Shown here: positions 32,142-42,800 of the stretch, piece by piece
Layout: each line of letters begins with the position of its first letter
Position numbering within the stretch: the first letter of the stretch is position 1
Source of the DNA: Solirubrum sp044628455
GTDB taxonomy: Bacteria > Bacteroidota > Bacteroidia > Cytophagales > Hymenobacteraceae
Length of the DNA stretch: 64,000 bases
Direction of reading: 5' to 3'
NCBI RefSeq assembly: GCF_044628455.1
Contig: NZ_JBIYZW010000005.1
Coordinates: forward strand, 1 to 64,000
Notes under the pieces: model-generated
Seen by the model: the letters and a program-made list of their open reading frames with translations, nothing else
Databases searched by the model: none
Told to the model about the DNA's origin: nothing
Position numbers and translations under genes: made by a program

Positions 32142-34423
32142 GCCGTTACCGACTCGTAGATGCGGCGGAACTCCTCCAGCGTCCAGTCTACATCCCGGAT
32201 GGCGTACAGGGGGCGGCCTTCGGGCTCAGGCTCTTCTGCGAACTGCAGCAGCGGGGAGCTGATGGCCGGGTTGACTTTTACAAAAGCTTCGCCTAGCACT
32301 TGACCGATGCGGCCCCAATTGCCGAAGAAATACTCCTGGAGCTGCGGAATGATTTTGTTGCGGAACACCGTGCGCAGGCTATCGAGGCTGTGGGCTCCCA
32401 TCAACCAGGCGTGACCCAGGCGGTAGTCGCGGCCCAACAGGAATTCCAGACGCAGGTTGATGGCCTCAAGCAATAGTTCCAGGTTGAGCCCATTGACGGT
32501 AATGCCGGCAAATACCTGGACGGGGTCCTCCCCTGCCCGAATTCGCTTCCAAAGAGGTTCTTGGGCCTGCTTGCCTTGCAACGGAAAGCCTAGCATCTGA
32601 TACAGCTGGGTTTCGGCGGTACGGTAGGGCTCGTCTTTCCAATCCACGACTTGGTACTTCCACCACAGTCGCGCCACCATAGCAGCCGGGGACAGCAAGG
32701 CCGGACGGGGAGCTACTTCGGTGAAGGCAAAGCGGCGGCGCAGGGCCGTATCCAGAGCCTCTACGCTGCGGTCAGCCGTGTTCATGGTGCCCAGCAAGTA
32801 GAGGTTGGGTGGCACCGTGAACGGCTGTTTGGAGTAGGGCAGCGTAAGGGTAAGAGCGTGGGCTTCGCCGGCTCGTTTATCGTCTTCGAGCAAGGTTATC
32901 AGCTCGCCGAAGATGCCCGCCACGTTACCCCGGTTGATTTCATCGAGGATGAGGACGTAGCGCGGTGGTAGGGTGGCCGCTTCGTTTGCCACCTCGGGCA
33001 ATGGCTCGTCGTCCACGACTTCGGGGCCGCTGAGGTCGAGTAGGTGTGTAGGTAGGTAGTGCTCCTCGAATGCTTTCAGGTCGCGGAAGATGGCCCATTG
33101 CAGGGAAGCGTTGGGGCCACCTATTTGGCGCATCCGCTGGTTGAGGGGCACAATCTCATCGGGGTGGGCGTAGCGCACGAACACGTCGTGGGTCCAGCGC
33201 CGGCCCACGTTGTAATTGGTGGGGGCGCCTCCGTGCCGGATGCTGATGGCTCCTTCGGGGGTGATGCCAGTTATTTCGGCGTCCCGGTTTTCCCGCGTTG
33301 GAATGATGAGGGAGCCTCCCGCTTCCTGCAGTCGGTGTTTGAGGTGAATGAGGTACTCCTCGTAGAGCGTATCAAAATCAAGCTGGGGCTCGTCGGTGGG
33401 GTTGGAAAACTGTAGCCAGGCAGTGGAGGCCTCCTCGGCCAGGCGGCGGAAGATACCGGGCTCAATCTGGTAGCGAAGCTCGGCCGTGCTCAACTCCGGC
33501 TTGATGCCTTCGACAAAATCCTCGTAGCTGAACGCCTGGTGGAAGGTGGCGAACTGGATGCGGCCGGCGGCCCGGTACTGCTCGTAGCGCTGGCGCAGCT
33601 CGTCGGGGCGGGTGCGGTAGGCGGCTTCGAGCTGCTGAGGCGACACGCCTTCGAGAATGGCCACGGCCCAGGCCGTGGTGGCGTAGGTTTTGCCGGTGCC
33701 GGGCGGGCCGTAGAGAATCTGATTGAGCGGGTGCGGGTACACGGCGGCGGGAACGGGCTTGGGGCGGACGGCCAGCGACTCGTCGCGCAGCTTTTCCGCA
33801 ATCAGGAAGGTATGGGCCAATGCTTCCAAGAGCTTGGTCTTGGCTTGGGTGCGCTGCGCGAGGGTGGCCGTGGGAGCCAACTCAGCTACAGGCAGGCGGG
33901 TGAGGATTTTCCACTTGCCCAGGCCGGGCCGGGGGTGTGGCTTCAGGTCAGAGGGAAAATACTCGCGCAGCACCTCGCCAATCCGGGCTTCCAGGTTGGC
34001 CCTATCCTGCTGGGTGCGGGTGTCGCGCTTGGTGAGGCCAAACCAGCGGTTTTTGCCGCCTTTACCGTTGCCGAATCGAAAGCCTAGATGCACGTATTGA
34101 TCATCCTGCAGTAAGTGGTGAAGGACAAAACCTACTACATCGTTGTGCAGGCCGGGCAGATCGATGACCAGGACGGAACTGGGGATGTGGCGGCCCTCAT
34201 CGGTGTCCCAGGTTTTGAGCACGAAGGCCAGCGGCACTTCCTCTTTGCCGCGCTGGAAAGTGAAGCCGCGCAAGGGGTCCTTGGGCAGGGGGACGTTGGG
34301 CGCCGCCGTGTTGCGGATGGCGTAGTCGGCGTAGGTGAGCTGGATGGGGTGCACGGGTACCGTGTGGTCGCGCAGCAGCGCCAGCAGGTGTTGAAGCACG
34401 GGGGCTTCAATAACACGAAGCAT
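32138..34423 (-). CDS. mcrB: McrB-family AAA+ GTPase restriction subunit
   Basis: The start at 34423 (MLRVIEAPVLQHLL) gives 761 residues. The N-terminal 220 residues form a MrcB/DUF3578-like recognition domain (GFVLHHLLQDDQYVHLGFRFG, WFGLTKRDT). The motor has Walker A GPPGTGKT near 240, Walker B LILDEINRGN near 490, and the McrB signature GTMNTADRSVEALDTALRRRF near 550. A central insert (YEEYLIHLKHRLQEAGGSLIIP) is also typical. It should recognise modified phage DNA. A longer in-frame start is rejected because it would read through intergenic repeats. Confidence 0.9.
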   Translation of the reverse strand: MLRVIEAPVLQHLLALLRDHTVPVHPIQLTYADYAIRNTAAPNVPLPKDPLRGFTFQRGKEEVPLAFVLKTWDTDEGRHIPSSVLVIDLPGLHNDVVGFVLHHLLQDDQYVHLGFRFGNGKGGKNRWFGLTKRDTRTQQDRANLEARIGEVLREYFPSDLKPHPRPGLGKWKILTRLPVAELAPTATLAQRTQAKTKLLEALAHTFLIAEKLRDESLAVRPKPVPAAVYPHPLNQILYGPPGTGKTYATTAWAVAILEGVSPQQLEAAYRTRPDELRQRYEQYRAAGRIQFATFHQAFSYEDFVEGIKPELSTAELRYQIEPGIFRRLAEEASTAWLQFSNPTDEPQLDFDTLYEEYLIHLKHRLQEAGGSLIIPTRENRDAEITGITPEGAISIRHGGAPTNYNVGRRWTHDVFVRYAHPDEIVPLNQRMRQIGGPNASLQWAIFRDLKAFEEHYLPTHLLDLSGPEVVDDEPLPEVANEAATLPPRYVLILDEINRGNVAGIFGELITLLEDDKRAGEAHALTLTLPYSKQPFTVPPNLYLLGTMNTADRSVEALDTALRRRFAFTEVAPRPALLSPAAMVARLWWKYQVVDWKDEPYRTAETQLYQMLGFPLQGKQAQEPLWKRIRAGEDPVQVFAGITVNGLNLELLLEAINLRLEFLLGRDYRLGHAWLMGAHSLDSLRTVFRNKIIPQLQEYFFGNWGRIGQVLGEAFVKVNPAISSPLLQFAEEPEPEGRPLYAIRDVDWTLEEFRRIYESVTA

Positions 34424-34868
34424 AGAGCAAGAATGATGGGAAGCAGAATACCGGGTGGGCAAGTTACCGCGGTGCGGCGCTTCGCGCAACTGGCGTGGGG
34501 GTGCGTGGTGCCGCCTGCCGTTGGGCCTCACCCCCCGGCCCCCTCTCCCGAGGAGAGGAGGAGCCAGACGAAGCGGTAGAGATGCTTGGCTACGCCGCCG
34601 ACCTTTGGTTCGGCTTCGCTCAGCATGACGGACGGTCTGTTGGTTTGTTCTTATACTCAAGACGCTTCCTATTTCAGACTGACCGGCTTATGTTAGTCGC
34701 TCTAGCGAGAGGCCGGGGTGGGGTTTGGGGCCGGCGTGGGTTCTTTGTAGCTTGCGTACTGAATGCGCGGCCGGCTGCGGGCGGCCGGGCTCCCTTTGTT
34801 TCTCCTTCCGAACCTGGCCCGCGGTGGTATGCGCGGGCTTTTGCGTTCTATAGTCAGCTGCTTTCGAT
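34424..34868. other. Divergent intergenic region with REP-like repeat
   Basis: This 445-base region lies between mcrB (minus) and mod (plus) and must carry both promoters. It includes a GC-rich CTCCCGAGGAGAG-type dyad near 34545-34558, then a 60-base repeat at 34570-34629 (GAAGCGGTAGAGATGCTTGG to CAGCATGAC) that recurs at 39114-39170. Confidence 0.65.
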
Positions 34869-37800
34869 ATGGCCACTCTTGTTTCGGCTTCTGCTACTAC
34901 TTCCGATTCGTACAAAAAGCTGCGGCAGTCGCTGCAGGATATGTTTATGCTGGATAAGGCCGAGCTGGATTTCGGCATTTACCGGGTAATGAACCAGCGC
35001 CGGGCCGACATTCAGCAGTTCCTGGACCACGACCTGCTGCCGCAGGTGCGGCAGGCCCTGACCGAGCACCTGGGCACCGACACGCAGGCCCTGCAACAGG
35101 AGCTGGACCGCACGATTGAACAGGTGTTGCAGCTGGGTTTTGAGCCGGATGCTACGCCCAAGGTGCAGGAGCTGCGGGCCCGGCTGGGGCAGGCCAGCGA
35201 CGTGGTGGCCCTGGAAAACGAAGTATTCTCCCTGCTGACGACCTTCTTCCGGCGCTACTACAATCAGGGCGACTTTGTATCGCAGCGGCGCTACAAGCGT
35301 GATGTGTACGCCATTCCGTACGAGGGTGAGGAAGTGAAGCTGCACTGGGCCAACCACGACCAGTACTACATCAAGACGGCCGAGCACTTGAAGCACTACC
35401 AGTTCCGATTGGGCACGCGCACGGTAGTGTTTGAGCTGGTGGAGGCTCAGCTGGAACAAGGCAATAACAAAACCCAGGGCGAGCGGGTGCGCCGCTTTGT
35501 GCTGCACGAAGCCGAGCCCGTGCTGACGGAGGGCAACACCCTGCGCCTGCGCTTCCGCTACGAGCTGGTAGAAAAGGGGGTTAGCCAGGAGGCCCTGCTA
35601 CAAGCCGCCGTGGACGGGCTGAAGCCGCTGATTCCGGCGGATTTCGCGGCCCTGCTGGCCCCGGCCGGCGCGGATGTCAAAGCCCCTACCCTGCTGGAAA
35701 AATACCTGCGCGACTACACCGCCCGCAATACCTTCGACTACTTTATCCACAAAGACCTGCGCGGCTTTTTGCTGCGGGAGCTGGACTTCTTCCTGAAAAG
35801 CGAGGTGCTGCTGCTGGATGACCTGCTGGCCGGCCAGCAGCCCACGGGCCAGGAGCTGCAGCAGCGCATGGGCCGGGCGCGGGCCGTGCGCCGCATTGGG
35901 GAGCAGATTATTGGCTTTCTGGCGCAGCTGGAAGAGTTTCAGAAAAGGCTTTGGCTGAAAAAGAAGATGGTAGTGGAGACGCACTACTGCTTTACGCTGG
36001 ACCGGGTGCCCGAAGCCCTGTACTCTACCATAGCCAGCAATAAGCGGCAGCTGGCCGAATGGAAACGTCTGTTTGCGGTGGACGATATTAAAGCGGACTC
36101 CGTGACGGTGGGATTCCAGGAAGAAGCGTTGCCGCTGGAATTTCTAAAGCAAAACCCCTACCTGCTGGTCGATACGGCCTTCTTTGATGAAGACTTTAAG
36201 CTGGACTTGCTAGGTTCTATTGAGAACCTGGATGAGGAGTTGGATGGCTTGCTGATTAGCTCGGAGAATTTTCAAGCGCTGAACCTACTGCAAGCTCGGT
36301 ACAAAGAGCATATTGACTGCATCTACATTGATCCGCCCTATAATACTGATGCAGGGCCGATCATGTACAAGAACGGATATAAGTCGTCTAGCTGGACTGC
36401 ACTAATGGACAACCGGCTACAGATGGCACGCCCACTTCTTACCGAAAAGGGAGTATTAGCTGCCGCCATTGATGACGCGCAACAACGCGAACTAAGCTTT
36501 TTACTGTCGATGAATTTTGATGGCAATCAGCTTGGCACTTTTTGCGTCAGGTCAAACCCGTCTGGGCGGCCTACAGAAGCTGGTTACGCAGTATCACATG
36601 AGTATGTAATTTTTGCAGGTAATACTCCCCGTTCTAGCATTAGCCGAATGCCACCTACACCAGCTCAAATGGCTCGGTTTAAGATTCGTGACGACAAAGG
36701 TTTATTTGAGTGGAGGAATCTTCGACGTGACGGTTCTGACTCTGACCGTGACTCAAGGCGTACAATGTATTACCCCATTTACATTAGTGAAGCAACGATT
36801 AGAGTCCCGAAAATGGATTGGGATGACAAATCAGAAAGCTGGATTGTTAAGGAAAATCCGAAAGATTATGAGCAAGTAATTTATCCAATTAACGATGATG
36901 GAATTGAAAAAAGATGGCGTTGGGAATGGGAAACCGTCATGTCTTCGCTTGATAAGTTAGTTGTACGAAAAGATGGGACAGGCAAAGATTATATCTACTC
37001 TAAACGTCGACCCAATGAAGCTGGAGTAGTATCAGTATCATCTTGGTTTGATGCGAAATATTCTTCCGTTGAGCATGGCACGAAGATGCTCAAACACATA
37101 TTTGGATATTCTCCATTCACTTATCCTAAATCATTATATGCAGTAATGGACGCCATTTATATAGGAGGTGGAGCAAAGTCCAATACTACGATACTTGATT
37201 TTTTCGCTGGCTCTGGAACTACAGCAAATGGCGTAATCAATTTAAATCGAATAGATGAAGGTCGGCGTAAGTACATCCTGGTAGAAATGGGCGAGTATTT
37301 CGACACCGTTACCAAACCGCGCGTGCTCAAAGCGGCGTACAGCGCGGAATGGAAAAACGGCAAGCCCGTGAACCGCAAGGGCATTTCGCACGCTTTCAAG
37401 TACATCCGGCTGGAAGGCTACGAAGACACGCTCAACAACCTGGAGCTGAAACGGACCAACGCCCAGCAATTGGCGCTGGAAACGCACAAGCCTCTGCGCC
37501 ACGAATACCTGCTTTCCTACCTGCTGGACACCGAAAGCCGCAGCAGCCTGCTGAACCTGGATTGGTTTGAGAATCCGTTTGGCTGCCAGCTGAACATCAC
37601 GCGGCAGTACGAGCAGCAGCTGGTGACAGTGGATCTGGTGGAAACTTTTAACTATCTGCTGGGCCTGGTGGTGGAGCACACCTACCGGCAAGACGGCTTC
37701 CGGGTGGTGAAAGGCCGCACCCAGGCCGACGGGCAGCGGGTGCTGGTGGTGTGGCGTGACGTGCGCCAGCACGACCACGTGGCCCTGCGTGAGTTCCTCA

Positions 37801-37958
37801 AAACCTGCCGCTACAGCCCCCTGGCGCACCAGTTCGACCGCATCTACGTGAACGGCGACCATACCGTGCCCAATCTGCTGGCTGACGAAGACGGACAGTG
37901 GCGCGTTACGTTGATTGAGGAAGAGTTTGCCCACCGCATGTTTGCCACCTCGGTATGA
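34869..37958 (+). CDS. mod: Type III restriction-modification DNA methyltransferase (Mod)
   Basis: The 1029-residue protein is an N6-adenine methyltransferase of beta-class order: the catalytic motif DPPYNT near residue 488 comes before the AdoMet-binding motif DFFAGSGTT near residue 777. It has a long N-terminal helical extension and a C-terminal extension seen in large Mod proteins. The stretch between the motifs (about 36290-37250) is much richer in A and T than the rest of the gene; it covers the target-recognition region, suggesting that domain was exchanged. It overlaps the ATPase gene by 4 bases and heads the operon that ends with res. Confidence 0.88.
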   Translation: MATLVSASATTSDSYKKLRQSLQDMFMLDKAELDFGIYRVMNQRRADIQQFLDHDLLPQVRQALTEHLGTDTQALQQELDRTIEQVLQLGFEPDATPKVQELRARLGQASDVVALENEVFSLLTTFFRRYYNQGDFVSQRRYKRDVYAIPYEGEEVKLHWANHDQYYIKTAEHLKHYQFRLGTRTVVFELVEAQLEQGNNKTQGERVRRFVLHEAEPVLTEGNTLRLRFRYELVEKGVSQEALLQAAVDGLKPLIPADFAALLAPAGADVKAPTLLEKYLRDYTARNTFDYFIHKDLRGFLLRELDFFLKSEVLLLDDLLAGQQPTGQELQQRMGRARAVRRIGEQIIGFLAQLEEFQKRLWLKKKMVVETHYCFTLDRVPEALYSTIASNKRQLAEWKRLFAVDDIKADSVTVGFQEEALPLEFLKQNPYLLVDTAFFDEDFKLDLLGSIENLDEELDGLLISSENFQALNLLQARYKEHIDCIYIDPPYNTDAGPIMYKNGYKSSSWTALMDNRLQMARPLLTEKGVLAAAIDDAQQRELSFLLSMNFDGNQLGTFCVRSNPSGRPTEAGYAVSHEYVIFAGNTPRSSISRMPPTPAQMARFKIRDDKGLFEWRNLRRDGSDSDRDSRRTMYYPIYISEATIRVPKMDWDDKSESWIVKENPKDYEQVIYPINDDGIEKRWRWEWETVMSSLDKLVVRKDGTGKDYIYSKRRPNEAGVVSVSSWFDAKYSSVEHGTKMLKHIFGYSPFTYPKSLYAVMDAIYIGGGAKSNTTILDFFAGSGTTANGVINLNRIDEGRRKYILVEMGEYFDTVTKPRVLKAAYSAEWKNGKPVNRKGISHAFKYIRLEGYEDTLNNLELKRTNAQQLALETHKPLRHEYLLSYLLDTESRSSLLNLDWFENPFGCQLNITRQYEQQLVTVDLVETFNYLLGLVVEHTYRQDGFRVVKGRTQADGQRVLVVWRDVRQHDHVALREFLKTCRYSPLAHQFDRIYVNGDHTVPNLLADEDGQWRVTLIEEEFAHRMFATSV

Positions 37959-39058
37959 GCCATCAACTAGATCGTATTACAGTGCGCGGCTTTCGGTCAT
38001 TGGCCGACGTGGAGCTGCGCATCCGCCCCTTGAACGTTCTAATCGGGCAGAACGGGGCTGGCAAGTCCAACTTCGTGGAGCTGTTCACCTTCGTGCGGGA
38101 GGTAATAGAGGAACGGTTGCAACGCTATACCGAGCTACGAGGTGGGGCGGAACGGCTGTTATTTTATGGCAGCAAAACCACGTCAGAAATTCAGGTGGAG
38201 TTGCGCTTTCCGCCGAATGGCTACGACTTCACGCTTGAGCCAACCGACGACGACCGGCTAATTTTTGTAGAAGAGCACGGTGCTTTCAAAACAGGCGACC
38301 ATAATCCATATCCGTATCGGGAACAGCTGGCACGTTCAGGGGACCGGGAATCGGGACTAGGAAAGTACGTGCGCAAATATACCTACGGCGTGGGGCACCA
38401 CGTGCGGAACGTGTTGCAAGACTGGCGGGTGTATCACTTCCATGACACCAGCCGGGACGCGGCGGTAAAGAAGCTGCAGGACATAGAAGACGCGCACTTT
38501 CTGAAACCAGACGCAGCTAATCTCGCTCCTTTCCTGCGGTGGCTAAACCTCAAGCACCCCAAGCACTATAAGCTGCTGCTGCATTCCATTCGCGGAGTGC
38601 TGCCGTTTTTCAAGGACTTCGTCTTTCGTCCTTCGCCTTTCAACGACAAGCAGATTCGGCTGGAATGGCAGGATAAGCATTCGGATATTGTTTTTAGCGG
38701 GCAAGACTTATCGGATGGCTCGCTGCGCTTTATCTGCCTGGCTACGCTGCTGCTACAGCCGGAGTTGCCCAGCGTGGTGCTGCTGGATGAGCCGGAGCTG
38801 GGCCTACACCCTACGGCTATTGAGGCGCTGGCGCGGCTGCTGAAGCAAGCAGCGGCCCGCACGACTGTTATCGTGTCGACGCAGTCGGTGAACCTAGTGA
38901 GCAGCTTCGCGCCGGAGGATGTTGTGGTGGTAGACCGGGACGCCCAAGGCGCTTCGGTGCTGCACCGCCTGGAACCGCAGCTGCTGAATAAATGGCTGGA
39001 AGAATACTCGCTGGGGGAGCTATGGGAAAAGAATATCCTGGGCGGTAAGCCACAATAA
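37955..39058 (+). CDS. AAA15/AAA21-type ATPase (PARIS-like, defence)
   Basis: The 367-residue SMC/ABC-like ATPase has Walker A GQNGAGKS at residues 31-38, a signature-like LSDGSLRF, and Walker B SVVLLDEPELGLHP. The start MSHQLDRITVRGFRSLADVELRI is typical of AAA15/AAA21 ATPases in defence loci. Its start overlaps the mod stop. The next gene encodes a DUF4276 protein; ATPase/TOPRIM-like pairs of this kind (compare AriA/AriB of PARIS and OLD-type systems) sense phage proteins or DNA ends. It may also act as an accessory of the type III system. Confidence 0.82.
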   Translation: MSHQLDRITVRGFRSLADVELRIRPLNVLIGQNGAGKSNFVELFTFVREVIEERLQRYTELRGGAERLLFYGSKTTSEIQVELRFPPNGYDFTLEPTDDDRLIFVEEHGAFKTGDHNPYPYREQLARSGDRESGLGKYVRKYTYGVGHHVRNVLQDWRVYHFHDTSRDAAVKKLQDIEDAHFLKPDAANLAPFLRWLNLKHPKHYKLLLHSIRGVLPFFKDFVFRPSPFNDKQIRLEWQDKHSDIVFSGQDLSDGSLRFICLATLLLQPELPSVVLLDEPELGLHPTAIEALARLLKQAAARTTVIVSTQSVNLVSSFAPEDVVVVDRDAQGASVLHRLEPQLLNKWLEEYSLGELWEKNILGGKPQ

Positions 39059-39084
39059 AGAAGTCCTCAACGATACGTCAACCC

Positions 39085-39170
39085 GTCATGCTCCATCCAG
39101 CGTCCGCGCCGCCGAAGCGGTAGAGATGCTTGGCTACGCCGACCTTCGGTTCGACTTCGCTCAGCATGAC
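39085..39170. repeat. REP/MITE-like intergenic repeat
   Basis: This 86-base element is bounded by GTCATGCT and its complement AGCATGAC. Its right part (39114-39170) is nearly identical to 34570-34629 apart from a 3-base difference in CGCCG(CCG)ACC. It sits between the ATPase and DUF4276 genes. Confidence 0.65.
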
Positions 39171-39197
39171 AGTCAGTTGACTTCCTAGGTAGCATCA

Positions 39198-39866
39198 ATG
39201 GTTCGCATTAACATTACGGCCGAAGGCCAAACGGAAGAGGCTTTCATCAATCAACTGCTAGCTCCACACTTGGCTGCCCACGGCAAGCTGGTGCACACGC
39301 GCCGGCTACGCACCAGCCAAGCTCACAGAGGCGGATACTCCAGCTACGGGAAAGCCCGGTATGACATTGTCCAATGGCTACGCTCGGAGCCTGACGCTTG
39401 GCATACAACTATGGTAGATCTGTATGGCTTGCACAACGACTTTCCGGGGTACGCGGCTACGCGCAGACAAACTACGCCGGCGGGTAAGGCACAGCTCATT
39501 CAGCAGGCTTGGTTGGACGAACTCAGCCGGACCGAAGAACACGCCTGGCGCTTTCGGCCATACGTGCAGCTGCACGAATTTGAGGCACTGCTGTTCACCG
39601 ATCCGGCCGTGATGGAAGAATGGCTGGGTTTGAACCGGGGGCTGGAGCCGGGTTGCTTTCACGACATAGTGCAGCGCTACCCGGACCCGGAATGGATTAA
39701 CGACAGCCCCCTCACAGCTCCATCGAAGCGGATTATAGACCTGTGTGGCGGCTACAACAAAGTAGATGAAGGACTGCTGGTACTGGAAGAAATTGGGTTA
39801 GCCCGGTTGCGGGTAGCCTGCCCCCTGTTCGGAGCCTGGCTGACCATGCTGGAAAACCTCACGTAA
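39198..39866 (+). CDS. DUF4276-family protein (partner of the ATPase)
   Basis: The 222-residue protein has the DUF4276 pattern: INITAEGQTEEAFINQLLAPHL (TOPRIM-like acidic E-G-x-T-E start), YGKARYDIVQWL, TTMVDLYGLHNDFPG, and YVQLHEFEALLFTDP. The fold is thought to be TOPRIM-like. These proteins are often the second gene after an AAA15/AAA21 ATPase. Here the pair is separated by a REP-like repeat and embedded between mod and res. Confidence 0.82.
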   Translation: MVRINITAEGQTEEAFINQLLAPHLAAHGKLVHTRRLRTSQAHRGGYSSYGKARYDIVQWLRSEPDAWHTTMVDLYGLHNDFPGYAATRRQTTPAGKAQLIQQAWLDELSRTEEHAWRFRPYVQLHEFEALLFTDPAVMEEWLGLNRGLEPGCFHDIVQRYPDPEWINDSPLTAPSKRIIDLCGGYNKVDEGLLVLEEIGLARLRVACPLFGAWLTMLENLT

Positions 39867-39883
39867 CGACTACACTTGAACTG

Positions 39884-42800
39884 ATGGCAAAAGCAAAAAC
39901 CGCGACGAAAGCCGCTGCCCGCCCGAAGCAGGCAACGGAGCTATCGGCTGCGCTGGTGCTGAACCACTATATTCTGCGCCTGTTTGGGGTGGAGGACTTG
40001 AAAGCCCTGTCGGAAAATCTGAAAGACAGCGCGCTGGAGGGCTACGAAGTGGATGGCCGTTCGCACTACTTTCATACACTGGTAAACCGGCTCTACGGCA
40101 GTGTAGACCTGTCGGAAGACCGACTGCGGCTGTACGACGACAACATATCCCGCCACACGAAGGAGATTGGGCGTCTGCGCCCGGTGACCTGGAAGTATTT
40201 CCAGTATTTGGCACTGCTGTTCACGGAAATCTACCTGGACGAGTATTTCCGCAACCCGGAGGAGCTGCTGCGCAAGCTGAACGAGCACCGCCAGAATACG
40301 GCGCCTACGGCTACGCGGGACTTTCGGCAAGTAGAGCCCTTCACGCTGGAAGGCCTCAATAAGCTGGCGTTCTGGAATGCCACCGGCTCGGGTAAGACGC
40401 TGCTGATGCACGTAAACATTCTGCAGTACAAGCACTACCTGAAGCGAGAACGGAAAGAGAAGGAGCTAAACCGCATCATCGTGCTGACGCCCAATGAAGG
40501 CTTGTCGAGACAGCACCTGCGGGAGTTCAAGGAATCGGGGATACAGGCGGTGCTGTTTGATAAGAACGCCGGTTCGCTGTTCGAGGGCAATAGCATTGAA
40601 ATTATTGACCTGCACAAGCTGCTGGATGGCGAAACGGCCAATGAGGGCAAACCTGGCAAGGCAGCGGGCAAGAAAACCGACCAGAAGAAGGTAAAAACCA
40701 TCGACGTGGAAGCGTTTGAGGGCAACAACCTGATTCTAGTGGATGAAGCCCACCGCGGCGGCGAGGACAGCAAGAAGGTGCGGCCCGTGCGTAACAAGCT
40801 GGCTAAGGGCGGCTTTGCATTTGAGTACTCGGCCACCTTCGGGCAGGCCGTGGCCGCTCAGAAGGACAAGAAAACGTCGGTGCTGCTGCAGGAATACGCC
40901 AAGGCAACGCTGTTCGACTACTCGTACAAATACTTCTACAAAGATGGCTACGGGAAGGACTACCAGATTCTGAACCTGGATGCCACCTGGAAGGCTACGG
41001 CTATTGAGCAATACCTGGCGGCGCTGCTGCTCAGCTTTTATGAGCAAACGCTGGTGTACCAGGAGCACGAGAAAGAGCTACTCCCCTACCTGATAGCTCG
41101 GCCCCTGGCCGTGTTTGTGGGCGGCAAAGTGGCGGCTGATGGGGAAAAGGCTGCTTCGGACGTGGTACCGCTGCTGCAGTTTCTGCACCGGTTTGTAAAC
41201 CAGCCGGCCGCGGCCACTAACCTGCTGCACCGGCTGCTGGAACACGAAGACGGATTGCTGGATGGGCAAACCCCCCCGCGCCCAATTTTCCGAACGGCTT
41301 TCCGGTTGGTGCGGCAACGGTTTGAAGCACATGGCGCCGGCCGGGCTGGGGTAGTATACCAGGATATGCTGCGGCGGGTATTCAATACCGAATCGGCGGG
41401 CGCTTCGCTGCACTTGGACAATCTGAAAGGTCAGGATGGCGAGGTAGGCCTGCGGGTTGGCACATCGGACTACTTCGGGGTTATCAACGTCGGCAATGAG
41501 GACAAACTGCTTAAGCTCTGCCAGAAGGAGGGCTTGCTGACGGATGACAAAGCGTTTTCCAGCTCCCTGTTTCAGGGCCTGAACCACACGGAGAGCAAGG
41601 TGACCATGCTTATCGGGTCCCGAAAATTCTCCGAAGGCTGGAGCAGCTGGCGGGTGAGTACCATGGGCCTGATGAATATTGGGCGGGGTGAAGGGTCCGA
41701 AATCATCCAACTCTTTGGGCGCGGCGTGCGCCTGAAGGGCTTGCGGATGTCGCTGAAGCGTAGCGCGGCGCTGGACCCTAGCATCCGGCCGGCAACGGTA
41801 CCTAAAGCGTTGCCGCTGCTGGAGACCTTGAACATCTTCGGTCTGCGGGCCGACTATATGAATGAGTTCCGCGAGGCCATGAAGAAGGAGGGTTTGCCGA
41901 CCGACCAGACCCAACAGGTAGTGGTTCCGGTGCACGCCTTGCTGCCCGATCTGGCCGCGAAGGGGCTGAAGTATGTACGGGTGCAGTCAGCCAACGACTT
42001 CAAGCGCAGCGAATATGTGACGCTGCGACGGGAGCCGTTGCCCAGTTTGGTACGGCTTGATCGGCGGACCCGGCTGCAGATACAGCGCAGTGCCGCTTTA
42101 CAAGCTGAAGCCGCCGCCAACGCGGGTCCGGCTTACCAGCCCCCTGCCCCCACCCTAACGGCTACTCACCTGGCTTTTCTGGATTGGAACCAAGTATTTT
42201 TTGAGCTGGAGAACTTCAAGAATGAACGACGGTGGACCAATCTGCTCATCAAGCGGGATGTGTTGCCGGAGCTGCTGGCTGACACCACCTGGTACGAGCT
42301 GAAGATTAACGAGGCAGAGCTTGAATTACGCGACTTGGGGAAACGGCTGCCGCTGTGGCAAGAGCTGGCCACTAGCCTGTTGAAAGGGTACTGTGAGAAG
42401 CTGTATAACCTGCACAAAGGGCGCTACTATGGCCAGCGCCTGGAAGTAGCGAAGCTGGACAGTAAGCACCCCAACATGCTGACGGAATACCGGGTAACCG
42501 TATCGACGCGGGAGCAAGAGCTGCTACAGAACCTGGAGAAGCTCAGTGAGCAGCTGGGTTCGGCTCCGTTGGCGGCAACGCAGAAGTTAGCACCGGGCTT
42601 TGAAGCTCTGACTAACCTGCAACACCTGTATAGCCCGCTGCTGTACCTGGGTCGCGGGTGGTCAGCGGACACGGTGCACGTGCAACCAGTAGCTTTGAAT
42701 GACGGGGAGCTGGAGTTTGTGGAGGATGTTCGGCGGAGCGTAGAGCAGAACGCCGGCTTCTTTGCCGATAAAGAGCTTTACCTGCTGCGAAACCAGAGTC

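Noticed and set aside
32138..34660. Longer mcrB start at 34660
   Set aside because: The extra 79 residues would be translated from the REP-like and GC-rich intergenic repeats. The start at 34423 fits the McrB N-terminus.
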